Origin: Pseudomonas sp. Fl4BN1
GTDB taxonomy: Bacteria > Pseudomonadota > Gammaproteobacteria > Pseudomonadales > Pseudomonadaceae
Direction: 5' to 3'
NCBI RefSeq assembly: GCF_009908285.1
Contig: NZ_JAAARM010000039.1
Location: 1-51,569, forward strand
DNA length: 51,569 nucleotides
The notes under the pieces were generated by a model. It was given only the letters and a program-made list of their open reading frames with translations, was not told the DNA's origin and searched no databases. Below are positions 8,703 through 16,770 of the stretch, in pieces (positions within the stretch are counted from its first letter, which is position 1; every line of letters starts with the position of its first letter). The position numbers were made by a program, and so were the translations under genes.

Positions 8703-10592
8703 ATGTCCGACTCCACCCACCTGCGCCGCTGGTTGCGCTTGCAGCGCGAAGGCCGCTTGCCGGACTCGCCCTGGCTCGGCCACGACCCGCAACCGAGCCT
8801 GCTGCTGGATGCCCAGGCGCAGCCGCTGGACCTCAATCCGGCGCTGCGCCAGTGGCTCGATAGCGCCGCGTCGGGCGATCTGGCGGCGCTGCTGCCGGTC
8901 AACCACCCGGCGCTGGTGCGGGCCTGCCTTGCGCAGCAGCGCGCCATCGAACAGGTGGAAGCTCAATGGGGCGAACGCATCCTGCTCTGGAGCTTTATTC
9001 CCGATCCGCTCCAGCAGCGGGTGCTGGCGCGCTGCCAGGACGCCACCGCCCAGGTCCTGGCCGAGCGCGAGTCGGCCAAGGCCCGGCGCCTGTACCGGCT
9101 GATCACCGAGAACACCACCGACCTGATTTCCCGGCACACCCCGGACGGCAGTTTCCTCGACGCCTCGCCGGCCTCCTGGACCCTGCTTGGCTACTGGCCC
9201 GAACAACTGCGCGGCCTGCTGGCCCGCAGCCTGTTCCATAGCCAGGACCTGGCCGGGTTGATGCAGCGCACCCAGGATGCCCTGGAGCAGGACGGCTACC
9301 ACACCATGACCTACCGCATCCGCCATCGCGACGGCCATTACCTGTGGTTCGAAACCGCCTGCCGGGCGATCCGCGACACCTACACCGGCACCGTGGTCGA
9401 AGTGGTGGCGGTGTCCCGGGACATCACCGCCCGGGTCCAGGCCGAAGAGAACAAGCGGCGGCTGGCGGAAGTGGTGGAAGCCAACCCCGACCCGGTGCTG
9501 TTCATCCAGCCCGGCGGCGCGGTGACCTACCTCAACCCGGCGGCGCAGCGCACCCTGGGGCTGACCGCCGGGCAGGCGCTGCCGCAGCTGGCGAGCATTC
9601 TCAGCGAGCCGGTGCTGTGCAGCCTGCAGCGCGAAGGCTGGGAGTGCGCCGAGCGCAGCGGCCGCTGGAGCATTGAAGCGCGCCTGCAACCACCGGCCGG
9701 CGGCGCCTCGGTGCCGGTGTCGCTGATGCTCCTGGCCCATCGCGCCGCCAGTGGCGAGCGCTTCTATTCCCTGGTGGCCCACGATCAGAGCGAGCGCGAA
9801 CTGCGCGAAGCCCAGCAGCGCCACCACCAGGACGAACTGGCCCACAGCGCGCGGCTGGTGACCCTGGGCGAACTGGCCTCGGGGATCGCCCACGAGATCA
9901 ACCAGCCGCTGGCGGCGGTGGTCAATTACGCCAACGCCAGCCAGCGCTATTTGCAGGCCCTGGACACTCAGCCCGAGGCCGCCCGCAAGGTTGCCCAGGG
10001 CCTGGAGCGGATCGCCGAACAGGCGACCCACGCCGCCGAAGTGATCAAGCGTCTACGGGCCTTCCTGCGCAAGGGCGGGCGCCGGGTGCAGGCCCTGGAT
10101 ATCGCCGAAGTGGCCCGGGAAACCGTGCGCCTGTGTGCCTGGGAAGCCCAGGCCAGCCAGGTGACGATCGACTTGCGCCTGGCGGATAATCTGCCGCCGG
10201 TGTACGCCGACCGGGTACTGCTGGAGCAGGTGTTGCTGAACCTGCTGCGCAACGCCATCGAGGCCAATCGCGAAGTGCATCCGCAACAGGGCTCGCACAT
10301 TGTGCTGGCTGCCGAGGCGACGGCCGAAGGCGGGGTGCAGATCAGCGTCAGCGACCAGGGCCCCGGGGTCTGTGCCGAACAGCTGCCTCAGCTGTTCACC
10401 CCGTTCTACACCAGCAAGGCCAACGGCCTGGGGCTCGGGCTGTCCATGAGCCGCAGCATCGTCGAAGGCTTTGGCGGTGATTTGCAGGCCCAGCCCCAGG
10501 ACCGTGGCTTGAAGATGTGCTGCCGGTGGCCGGCCACGGCCCCGGCCGATCCCGATGCAGCTTCCCAGCCGATAACAGGAGCAAGGCAATGA
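8703..10592 (+). CDS. PAS-domain sensor histidine kinase
   Basis: A 629-residue cytosolic kinase; no transmembrane segment is visible. PAS-like domains occupy about residues 125-255 (LITENTTDLISRHTPDGSF... ending VVAVSRDITAR) and about 258-370. The dimerisation/phosphoacceptor helix has GIAHEINQPL with His397. The ATPase domain shows LLNLLRNAIEAN (N box), VSDQGPGV (G1) and GLGLGLSMSRSIV (G2). This is the FixL/DctB-like kinase class. Its stop overlaps the ATG of the response regulator (ATGA), so the two are translated together. The divergent ligase/dehydrogenase genes are plausible targets. The signal sensed is unknown; no heme-binding assignment can be made from reading alone. Confidence 0.93.
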   Translation: MSDSTHLRRWLRLQREGRLPDSPWLGHDPQPSLLLDAQAQPLDLNPALRQWLDSAASGDLAALLPVNHPALVRACLAQQRAIEQVEAQWGERILLWSFIPDPLQQRVLARCQDATAQVLAERESAKARRLYRLITENTTDLISRHTPDGSFLDASPASWTLLGYWPEQLRGLLARSLFHSQDLAGLMQRTQDALEQDGYHTMTYRIRHRDGHYLWFETACRAIRDTYTGTVVEVVAVSRDITARVQAEENKRRLAEVVEANPDPVLFIQPGGAVTYLNPAAQRTLGLTAGQALPQLASILSEPVLCSLQREGWECAERSGRWSIEARLQPPAGGASVPVSLMLLAHRAASGERFYSLVAHDQSERELREAQQRHHQDELAHSARLVTLGELASGIAHEINQPLAAVVNYANASQRYLQALDTQPEAARKVAQGLERIAEQATHAAEVIKRLRAFLRKGGRRVQALDIAEVARETVRLCAWEAQASQVTIDLRLADNLPPVYADRVLLEQVLLNLLRNAIEANREVHPQQGSHIVLAAEATAEGGVQISVSDQGPGVCAEQLPQLFTPFYTSKANGLGLGLSMSRSIVEGFGGDLQAQPQDRGLKMCCRWPATAPADPDAASQPITGARQ

Positions 10593-11224
10593 CCCGTGAA
10601 GCGCAGCAGTTGGTGTACGTGGTCGACGACGACCCGGGCATGCTCGACTCCACCGTCTGGCTCCTGGAATCGGTGGGGCTCAAGGCCGTGCCGTTTACCA
10701 GCGGCCGGGAATTTCTCGAACACTGCGACCCCAGCCTCAATGCCTGCGTGCTGCTGGATGTGCGCATGCCTGGCATGGGCGGGCTGAATGTCCAGGAAGA
10801 ACTGCGCCAGCGCGATATCCAGCTGCCGCTGATCTTTGTCAGTGGCCATGCCGACGTGCCCATCGTGGTCCGGGCGTTCAAGGCCGGAGCGGTGGATTTC
10901 ATCGAGAAGCCCTACAACGAGCAGTTGCTGTTGGACAGCGTGCAGCAGGCCCTGAGCCGTGCCGACCGGCATCAGAGCCAGAGTGCCGGCCAGGCCGGTG
11001 TCCAGGCGTTGCTGGAGAGCCTGACGCCACGGGAGAAGGACGTGTTGCTGCCCCTGGTGCAGGGTTATACCAACCGCGAGATTGCCGAGCAGTTGGGAGT
11101 CAGCATCAAGACCATCGACCTGTATCGCTCACGGGTAATGAAGCGCATGCAGGCCGAGCACCTGCCGGAGCTGGTGGGCATGGCCATCGCCGTCGGCCTG
11201 GTGGACCCGTTGCAATTGCGCTGA
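10589..11224 (+). CDS. FixJ/NarL-type response regulator
   Basis: A 211-residue two-component regulator. The receiver domain has VVDDDPG at residues 11-17, the phosphoacceptor Asp57 in LLDVRMPGMGG, the Ser/Thr switch in FVSGH and the Lys in FIEKPYNE. The LuxR-type helix-turn-helix follows (LTPREKDVLLPLVQGYTNREIAEQLGVSIKTIDLYRSRVMKRM). The start codon overlaps the kinase stop, which identifies its partner. A DNA-binding transcription factor activated by the upstream PAS kinase is expected. Confidence 0.94.
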   Translation: MTREAQQLVYVVDDDPGMLDSTVWLLESVGLKAVPFTSGREFLEHCDPSLNACVLLDVRMPGMGGLNVQEELRQRDIQLPLIFVSGHADVPIVVRAFKAGAVDFIEKPYNEQLLLDSVQQALSRADRHQSQSAGQAGVQALLESLTPREKDVLLPLVQGYTNREIAEQLGVSIKTIDLYRSRVMKRMQAEHLPELVGMAIAVGLVDPLQLR

Positions 11225-11227
11225 GGC

Positions 11228-11824
11228 TCAGGCCACCGCGCTGTGCAACGGCGTGCCACCCAGCAGCCGCTCGATAGCGCCGCTCAGCAGGTTTTCCAGC
11301 AGGGCTTCCCGTTCACGTTCGGGCAGCGGTTGTTCACTGAACCAGCTGGGGGCGCTGTTCAGCAGGTTGGCCAGGGCATGGGCAGCGACGCGCTGCGCCT
11401 GCGGGCCGAGGCCGGGCGGGGTGCCCAGCAATTGCAGCAACTGGTGCTCGTAGCGTTCGCGCAATTGCCCAACCCGCAGTTGCTGGTCGGGATTGAGGCA
11501 GCCACTGTCGCGCTCCACCAATCGAAAATGCCGTGGCAATTCCCGGTGCAGCTTCAGGTGGGCGCGGATCAGCGCCGGCAGGCAATCGCCCTGCACCTTA
11601 CGCCGTTGCAGGCGCTTGAGGGTGCTGTGCAGCTCATCGAAGAACTCTTCGATCAGGTCCAGCAACAGGTGCTGCTTGCTCGGGTAATGGTGGTACAGCG
11701 AGCCCGGGGTCAGCCCCAGATGGCTCGCCAGCTCACGCATGCCGACCTGGCCGAAGCCCTTGCTGGCAAACAGCTCCAGGGCCTTGTCGCGGCTTTCGGC
11801 AAAGCGTGAGCAGCGCTCAGCCAT
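11228..11824 (-). CDS. TetR-family transcriptional regulator
   Basis: A 198-residue protein with an N-terminal helix-turn-helix (VGMRELASHLGLTPGSLYHHYPSKQHLL, residues about 26-53) and a helical ligand domain. The start ATG lies inside the last codons of the upstream dehydrogenase gene (8-base overlap with its stop), so the two are translationally coupled. The pairing suggests that it senses an acyl-CoA or related ligand and controls the pathway genes, as FadR/PsrA-type TetR proteins do; that is inference. It converges with the response regulator gene only three bases away, leaving little room for a terminator. Confidence 0.9.
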   Translation of the reverse strand: MAERCSRFAESRDKALELFASKGFGQVGMRELASHLGLTPGSLYHHYPSKQHLLLDLIEEFFDELHSTLKRLQRRKVQGDCLPALIRAHLKLHRELPRHFRLVERDSGCLNPDQQLRVGQLRERYEHQLLQLLGTPPGLGPQAQRVAAHALANLLNSAPSWFSEQPLPEREREALLENLLSGAIERLLGGTPLHSAVA

Positions 11825-12668
11825 AGGTATGGAAACCCCGACCGATCTTGCGTCCCAGGTAGCCGGCGGCAACCATTTCCTTGAGCAGCGGCGCCGGGCG
11901 GTACTTGCTGTCGTTGAAGCCGTCGTAGAAGGCTTCGAGGATCGCCAGCAGGGTATCCAGGCCGATCAGGTCGGCCAGGGCCAGGGGGCCGATCGGCTGG
12001 TTGCAGCCCAGGCGCATGCCGGCATCGATGTCCTCGGCGCTGGCCAGGCCTTCCTGGAACACCAGGATCGCCTCGTTGATCATCGGCACCAGGATGCGGT
12101 TGACCACGAACCCCGGGCGGTTGCCGGCGGTGATCGCGGTCTTGCCCAGGCGCTCGGCCATGGTCATGGCCAGGGCGTGAGTGGCGTCGCTGGTCTGCAG
12201 GCCGCGGATCACTTCGATCAGGCCCATCACCGGCACCGGGTTGAAAAAATGCAGGCCGATAAAGCGCTCCGGGGCACTGACGCTGGCGGCCAGCTGGGTG
12301 ATCGACAGCGACGAGGTGTTGGAGGCGATCACGCATTCACTGCTGACCTGGGCGGCGATCTGTTGCAGCACCTTGAGCTTGAGGTCGAGGTTCTCGGTGG
12401 CCGCTTCGATCACCAGCTGGGCATCCTTGAGCACGCCGTAGTCGGTGCTGATGCGGATCTTGCCCAGCGCGGCGAGCTTGTCGTCTTCGCTCAAGGTGCC
12501 CTTGCTCACCTGCCGGTCGAGGTTCTTGCCGATGGTCGCCATGGCCTTTTCCAGGGCGCCCTGGGCGATGTCCAGCAGGGTCACCTCGAAGCCCGCCTGG
12601 GCGCAGACCTGGGCAATGCCGTTGCCCATGGTGCCGGCGCCGATCACACCGATATTCGCAAGATTCAT
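11817..12668 (-). CDS. 3-hydroxyacyl-CoA dehydrogenase (3-hydroxybutyryl-CoA dehydrogenase type)
   Basis: A 283-residue NAD(P)-dependent enzyme of the HbdA/PaaH family. The Rossmann motif is GVIGAGTMGNGIAQ near residues 8-21. The middle has the family segment ASNTSSLSITQLA with Ser/Asn near 115-120, and the catalytic His lies in GLHFFNPVPVM; the C-terminal domain starts NRPGFVVNRI and ends GRKIGRGFHTYG. It interconverts 3-hydroxyacyl-CoA and 3-oxoacyl-CoA. AAGGAAG precedes the ATG. It heads a two-gene unit with the TetR gene and is divergent from the AraC-type regulator at 12840, which may control it. Confidence 0.94.
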   Translation of the reverse strand: MNLANIGVIGAGTMGNGIAQVCAQAGFEVTLLDIAQGALEKAMATIGKNLDRQVSKGTLSEDDKLAALGKIRISTDYGVLKDAQLVIEAATENLDLKLKVLQQIAAQVSSECVIASNTSSLSITQLAASVSAPERFIGLHFFNPVPVMGLIEVIRGLQTSDATHALAMTMAERLGKTAITAGNRPGFVVNRILVPMINEAILVFQEGLASAEDIDAGMRLGCNQPIGPLALADLIGLDTLLAILEAFYDGFNDSKYRPAPLLKEMVAAGYLGRKIGRGFHTYG

Positions 12669-12839
12669 CTTCAGCTCTTCCTTTGTTCATTGCCTTCGCG
12701 GAGCATGGCGCGGTTGCCTTGCACTGCGGGTTTTCCAGCGCGAGTCTAGAGCCCGGCACGGTGGCCGGCCTATGCCGAAAGCGGTCAAGGGTGCTGGCGT
12801 TTTTTGCCATAGTTCCAGCTACGGGAGCACAGCCTCTAC

Positions 12840-13856
12840 ATGCGTGAAACCGATTCGGTCGCGGTCTACTTTGTCCAGGTGATGACCCATGCCCTGCGCG
12901 AGCAGCCGCTGCGCCTGGCGGCGCTGCTGAGCGAGGCCGGCATCGACCCGGGGTTGCTCGACCAGCCCCGGGCCCGGGTGCCCGGCAGCGCCTTTGCCGC
13001 GTTGTGGTTGATCCAGATCCGTGAACTGCAAGACGAATTCTTCCAGCTCGACTCTCGCGGCATGCCGCCGGGGGCCTTTGCCCTGATCTGCCGCGGGCTG
13101 ATCCAGGAGCCCAATCTGGAAAAGGCCCTGCGCCAGTGCCTGAACAACTTCAGCCTGTTCCTGCGCGACGTCGGCGCCAGCCTCAGCGTGCGCGGCAAGC
13201 GCGCGGTGCTCAGCCTCGACAGCCGCGGTGACGATCCGCTGCGCAGCCATTACGCCGAGGAAACCTTGCTGGTGCTGATCATCAGCCTGCTGTGCTGGCT
13301 CGGCGGGCGACGGATTCCTATCGACCGCGCCGACTTTCGCCATTCACGCCTGAGCCTGAGCGACGACCCGCTGCTGTGGGGCAGCAACCTGACCTGGAAC
13401 GCCGGGCGCACCGAGATCGAGTTCGCCAGCCGCTTCTTGCGCCTGCCGGTGGTCCAGGATTTGGCCTCGCTCAAGGTGTTCCTGCGCAGCGCCCCGCAAT
13501 GGCTGGTGATCCGCTTTCGCAACCAGCACGGCCTGACCACCCAGGTGCACCAGCGATTGCGGGGCAGCCACTACAGCCAATGGCCGACCCTGGAAGCCTT
13601 TGCCAGGGAAGTGCAGATGAGCCCCAGCACCCTGCGCCGGCGCCTGGAGCGCGAGGGTGGCGCTTATCAAGAGATCAAGGACGAAGTGCGCCGGGGCGTG
13701 GCCGTGGAACTGCTGCGCCGCTCGGCGGCCAGCATCAGCGAGATAGCCGAACTGACCGGCTTCCAGGAGCCCAGCGCCTTCCACCGCGCGTTCAAGAAAT
13801 GGACCGGCGAAAGCCCCGGGCGCTACCGTGCGCGTTTCCAGCCCGCTCCTGCCTGA
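12840..13856 (+). CDS. AraC-family regulator (OruR/ArgR-like architecture)
   Basis: A 338-residue regulator with an N-terminal arabinose-binding-like domain of the PF12625 type (residues about 20-200) and a C-terminal AraC helix-turn-helix pair (FAREVQMSPSTLRRRLEREGGAYQEIKDEVRR, then SISEIAELTGFQEPSAFHRAFKKWTGESPGRYR). This architecture is typical of Pseudomonas regulators of single catabolic pathways. It is divergent from the 3-hydroxyacyl-CoA dehydrogenase gene across 171 bases, so that gene and its TetR partner are the likely targets. The start is the ATG at 12840; no strong ribosome site is seen. Confidence 0.92.
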   Translation: MRETDSVAVYFVQVMTHALREQPLRLAALLSEAGIDPGLLDQPRARVPGSAFAALWLIQIRELQDEFFQLDSRGMPPGAFALICRGLIQEPNLEKALRQCLNNFSLFLRDVGASLSVRGKRAVLSLDSRGDDPLRSHYAEETLLVLIISLLCWLGGRRIPIDRADFRHSRLSLSDDPLLWGSNLTWNAGRTEIEFASRFLRLPVVQDLASLKVFLRSAPQWLVIRFRNQHGLTTQVHQRLRGSHYSQWPTLEAFAREVQMSPSTLRRRLEREGGAYQEIKDEVRRGVAVELLRRSAASISEIAELTGFQEPSAFHRAFKKWTGESPGRYRARFQPAPA

Positions 13857-13870
13857 CGCCACGACCTCAC

Positions 13871-14534
13871 GGCTCCTACGGATCTCGCCACAGCGCGCAG
13901 CCTTGTGTAGGAGCTGGCTTGCCAGCGAAGGCGTCCGCAAGATCGACGCCCCATCCGAAGGCCTCTTCGCCGGCAAGCCGGCTCCTACGGATCTCGCCAC
14001 ACCACGGAGCCTTGTGTAGGAGCTGGCTTGCCAGCGAAGGCGCCCGTAAGATCACCGCCCCATCCGAAGGCCTCTTCGCCGGCAAGCCGGCTCCTACGGA
14101 TCTCGTCACACCGCGTAGCCTCGTGTAGGAGCTGGCTTGCCAGCGAAGGCGTCCGCAAGGTCGCCGCACAATCCAGGGGGCCCCTTCGCCGGCAAGCCGG
14201 CTCCTACGGATCGCGTCACACCGCGCAGCCTTGTGTAGGAGCTGGCTTGCCAGCGAAGGCGTCCGCAAGATCGCCGCCCCATCCGAAGGCCTCTTCGCCG
14301 GCAAGCCGGCTCCTACGGATCTCGTCACACCGCGGAGCCTTGTGTGGGAGCTGGCTTGCCAGCGAAGGCGCCCGCAAGATCGACGCACAATCCGAAGGCC
14401 TCTTCGCCGGCAAGCCGGCTCCTACGGATCTCGCCACACCGCGTAGCCTTGTGTAGGAGCTGGCTTGCCAGCGAAGGCGTCCGCAAGATCGCCGTCCCAT
14501 TCAAGGGCCTCTTCGCCGGCAAGCCGGCTCCTAC
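13871..14534. repeat. Tandem REPIN array, six units of 109 bp
   Basis: Units start (GTAGGAGCTGGCTTGCCAGC; GTGGGAGC in unit 5) at 13907, 14016, 14125, 14235, 14344 and 14453. Each contains a CTGGC-type REP, about 35 bases of spacer, an inverted CCGGC-type REP and a 25-base linker GGATCTCGYCACACCGCG. A partial unit lies at 13871-13889. The array sits between two converging genes. ORFs here are REP translations. Confidence 0.95.
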
Positions 14535-14546
14535 GGTCGGTGTGGG

Positions 14547-16415
14547 TTAGGTCGGGTTTCTGCCGGGCATCTGGATGCCGTGCTGCTGCACGCGGCGGTA
14601 CAGGGTGGCGCGGGAGATGCCCAGGGACTTGGCCGCCGCCAGGGGTTTCCAGCGGTGACGCACCAGGGCATCCAGCAGGGCCTGGCGCTCGGGGCTGGTG
14701 GCGGTTTCCGGGGCGGGCAGGGCGTCTGGCGCTTCGCCGCCGCGCAGTTGCTCGGGCAAGTCATGCAGTTGGATCAAGGGCCCTTCACACACGGCGCAGG
14801 CGTAGCGCAAGACATGCCGCAATTGCCGCACATTGCCCGGCCAGCGGTAGCCCAGCAGGCATTCCAATGCCACATCACCCAGTTGCACCGGCGCGCCGCA
14901 GCGTTTGGATTCTTCCTCGACAATCCGGGTGATCAGCGCCAGCCGGTCGCTGCGTTCGCGCAGGGGCGGCAGTTGAAAGCGTGCGCCCCCCAGGCGGAAA
15001 TACAGGTCTTCGCGAAAGCTGCCCGCAGCCACCAGCGCTTCCAGGTCGCGGTGGGTGGCGCAGATCACCTGGATATCCACCGACTGGCGCCGCGAGGCCC
15101 CCAGCGGTGCCACTTCACCCTCGGCCAACACCCGCAGCAGGCGGGTCTGCAAGGCCAGGGGCATGTCGCCGATTTCATCGAGGAACAGGGTGCCGCCATC
15201 GGCCTGTTGCAGCAGCCCCTGCATGCCCTTGTTCGAGGCCCCGGTAAAAGCCCCGGCGACATAGCCGAACAGTTCGCTCTCGATCAGGCTTTCCGGGATC
15301 GCCGCGCAGTTCACCGCGACAAAAGGCCGGTCGCTGCGTTGGCTGGCCTGGTGCAGTTGGCGGGCGAAGACTTCCTTGCCGGAACCGGTCTCGCCCTGGA
15401 TCAGCACCGGCAAATGCCGGTCCTTGACCCGCACCGCCAGGCGTAGGCTTTGCTCCACCCGCGGGTCCAGCTGTTCCCCGGCGAGGCTCAGGCGCGGGCG
15501 ACTCTGGGGCCGGCGCGGCGCCTGCAAGCGGCCATGCAGCTCGGCGGACAGCGGGCACAGGCCTTCGTCGCGGGCGCGCTGCAACCGTTGCGGGTCGAAC
15601 ACCTGGGCAATGTGTTGCGGCAGCCGGCCATGGCGCCGCAGCAGGTAATGGCGCGCCGCCGGATTCAGGGCCCGCAGGCAGCCGTCGTCGTCCCAGGCCA
15701 GCAGGTAATCGGGCTGGCTGTCGACATAGCCCGGGCTGGCGTGGGCCCGCAGCACCCAATAGCCCTGGGCGCTGTTCATGAAGAACGCCTGTTCGATCTC
15801 CCGCGCGCTCTGCACCACCATCTGCCGGATCAGGTGCTGGGAACGGCGGTCGTCCGGGGAGCGCACCGCCGACACATCCAGCACCCCCAGCAACTCGCCC
15901 TGGGGGTCGAACACCGGGGCGGCGGAGCAGGTCAGGCCGATGAACGCGGCGCGAAAGTGGTCGCGCTTGTGCACCGTGATCGGCGCGCGTGCGGTGAGCA
16001 CCGCCGCCACGCCGCAGGTGCCTTCTTCACCCTCCGACCAGCAGGTACCCAGGTACAGCCCGGCCTTGCGGCAGTCGTTGCGCAGGGTGGACTCCACCCG
16101 GTAGTCGATGGTCTGGCCCTGGGCGTCGGTGAGCAGCACGCAGTAGTCGGCATCGCGCACCCGGCCATGCAGGCGGGCCACTTCTTCGCTGGCAATGCGC
16201 AGGAACAGCTCGGAACGTTCGCGGCATTCCTTGAGTACGTTCTCGGACAGGATGCGCGGCCCCTGCAGCGAGCCAGGGTCCAGTTGGTGCTGCTCCATCG
16301 AGCGGCGCCAGGAATCGAGGATCAGGCTTGGCACTGGCGCCTGGGGCAGGTGCGCGGCGTTTTTCAGGACCCGGCTGACGCAGTCCACATGGGCTTTTGA
16401 ATGTGCGGAAAGCAT
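14547..16415 (-). CDS. acoR: AcoR, sigma-54-dependent activator of acetoin catabolism
   Basis: A 622-residue enhancer-binding protein. The N-terminal part (about 60-210) is a GAF-like sensory domain, followed by a PAS-like stretch. The AAA+ domain has Walker A GETGSGKE, an intact GAFTGA loop for sigma-54 contact, and Walker B GGTLFLDEIGD. A Fis-type helix-turn-helix closes the protein (RWKPLAAAKSLGISRATLYRRVQQHGI). CCGGAGG precedes the ATG. It is divergent from the aco operon, whose upstream region has a -24/-12 promoter and two inverted-repeat sites. Acetoin is the known inducer in AcoR systems. Confidence 0.95.
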   Translation of the reverse strand: MLSAHSKAHVDCVSRVLKNAAHLPQAPVPSLILDSWRRSMEQHQLDPGSLQGPRILSENVLKECRERSELFLRIASEEVARLHGRVRDADYCVLLTDAQGQTIDYRVESTLRNDCRKAGLYLGTCWSEGEEGTCGVAAVLTARAPITVHKRDHFRAAFIGLTCSAAPVFDPQGELLGVLDVSAVRSPDDRRSQHLIRQMVVQSAREIEQAFFMNSAQGYWVLRAHASPGYVDSQPDYLLAWDDDGCLRALNPAARHYLLRRHGRLPQHIAQVFDPQRLQRARDEGLCPLSAELHGRLQAPRRPQSRPRLSLAGEQLDPRVEQSLRLAVRVKDRHLPVLIQGETGSGKEVFARQLHQASQRSDRPFVAVNCAAIPESLIESELFGYVAGAFTGASNKGMQGLLQQADGGTLFLDEIGDMPLALQTRLLRVLAEGEVAPLGASRRQSVDIQVICATHRDLEALVAAGSFREDLYFRLGGARFQLPPLRERSDRLALITRIVEEESKRCGAPVQLGDVALECLLGYRWPGNVRQLRHVLRYACAVCEGPLIQLHDLPEQLRGGEAPDALPAPETATSPERQALLDALVRHRWKPLAAAKSLGISRATLYRRVQQHGIQMPGRNPT

Positions 16416-16507
16416 GAAGGCCTCCGGTTGCAGCTTCTTATCGTTGTCGGCGCATTAAGCGCTGTTCCGCGAGCCTCGACAAGCACTGGCTGCCCGGACG
16501 GCGGGGG

Positions 16508-16524
16508 TGAGACGGAACGTCTCA
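16508..16524. promoter_or_regulatory. Candidate AcoR upstream activator site 1
   Basis: TGAGAC-GGAAC-GTCTCA is a perfect 6-bp inverted repeat, 122 bases upstream of the -24 element. A second, less symmetrical copy lies 43 bp downstream, which is about four helical turns, so both would face the same side of the DNA. Confidence 0.7.
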
Positions 16525-16550
16525 AGGTCTCGCCAAGAGCCCGTGCCGCC

Positions 16551-16567
16551 TGACATGCAACGTCTCA
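16551..16567. promoter_or_regulatory. Candidate AcoR upstream activator site 2
   Basis: TGACATGCAACGTCTCA matches site 1 at about 13 of 17 positions, with the right half (AACGTCTCA) identical. It lies 79 bases upstream of the -24 element. Confidence 0.6.
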
Positions 16568-16645
16568 GGCGGGCCTGTGAGCAAGCCTTGCAGTCACCCA
16601 AGAGAAGCGCTCTGGAACAGCGTTTTTCAGGCTTTTCAAGGCAAC

Positions 16646-16661
16646 TGGCACCGGCCTTGCT
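16646..16661 (+). promoter_or_regulatory. Sigma-54 promoter of the aco operon
   Basis: TGGCAC-N5-TTGCT matches the -24/-12 consensus exactly. It lies about 110 bases before the acoX start, downstream of two inverted-repeat sites and next to a gene for a GAFTGA-containing activator. Confidence 0.9.
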
Positions 16662-16770
16662 CTAGGCCTTGGCAGCCAGCGACCGACCATTCGCCGCGAC
16701 TGGCCCATCGAACAATAAGAACGAGGTGCTGTATGTCTTTCCCTGCCTGTGAACCGCCAGCGGTGAGCTC

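Noticed and set aside
8655..10031. 458-residue minus-strand ORF opposite the histidine kinase
   Set aside because: Shadow of a gene with complete kinase motifs.
13871..14534. CRISPR array
   Set aside because: The period is regular but repeats are palindromic REP pairs and the intervening segments are nearly identical, not unique spacers; no cas genes nearby.
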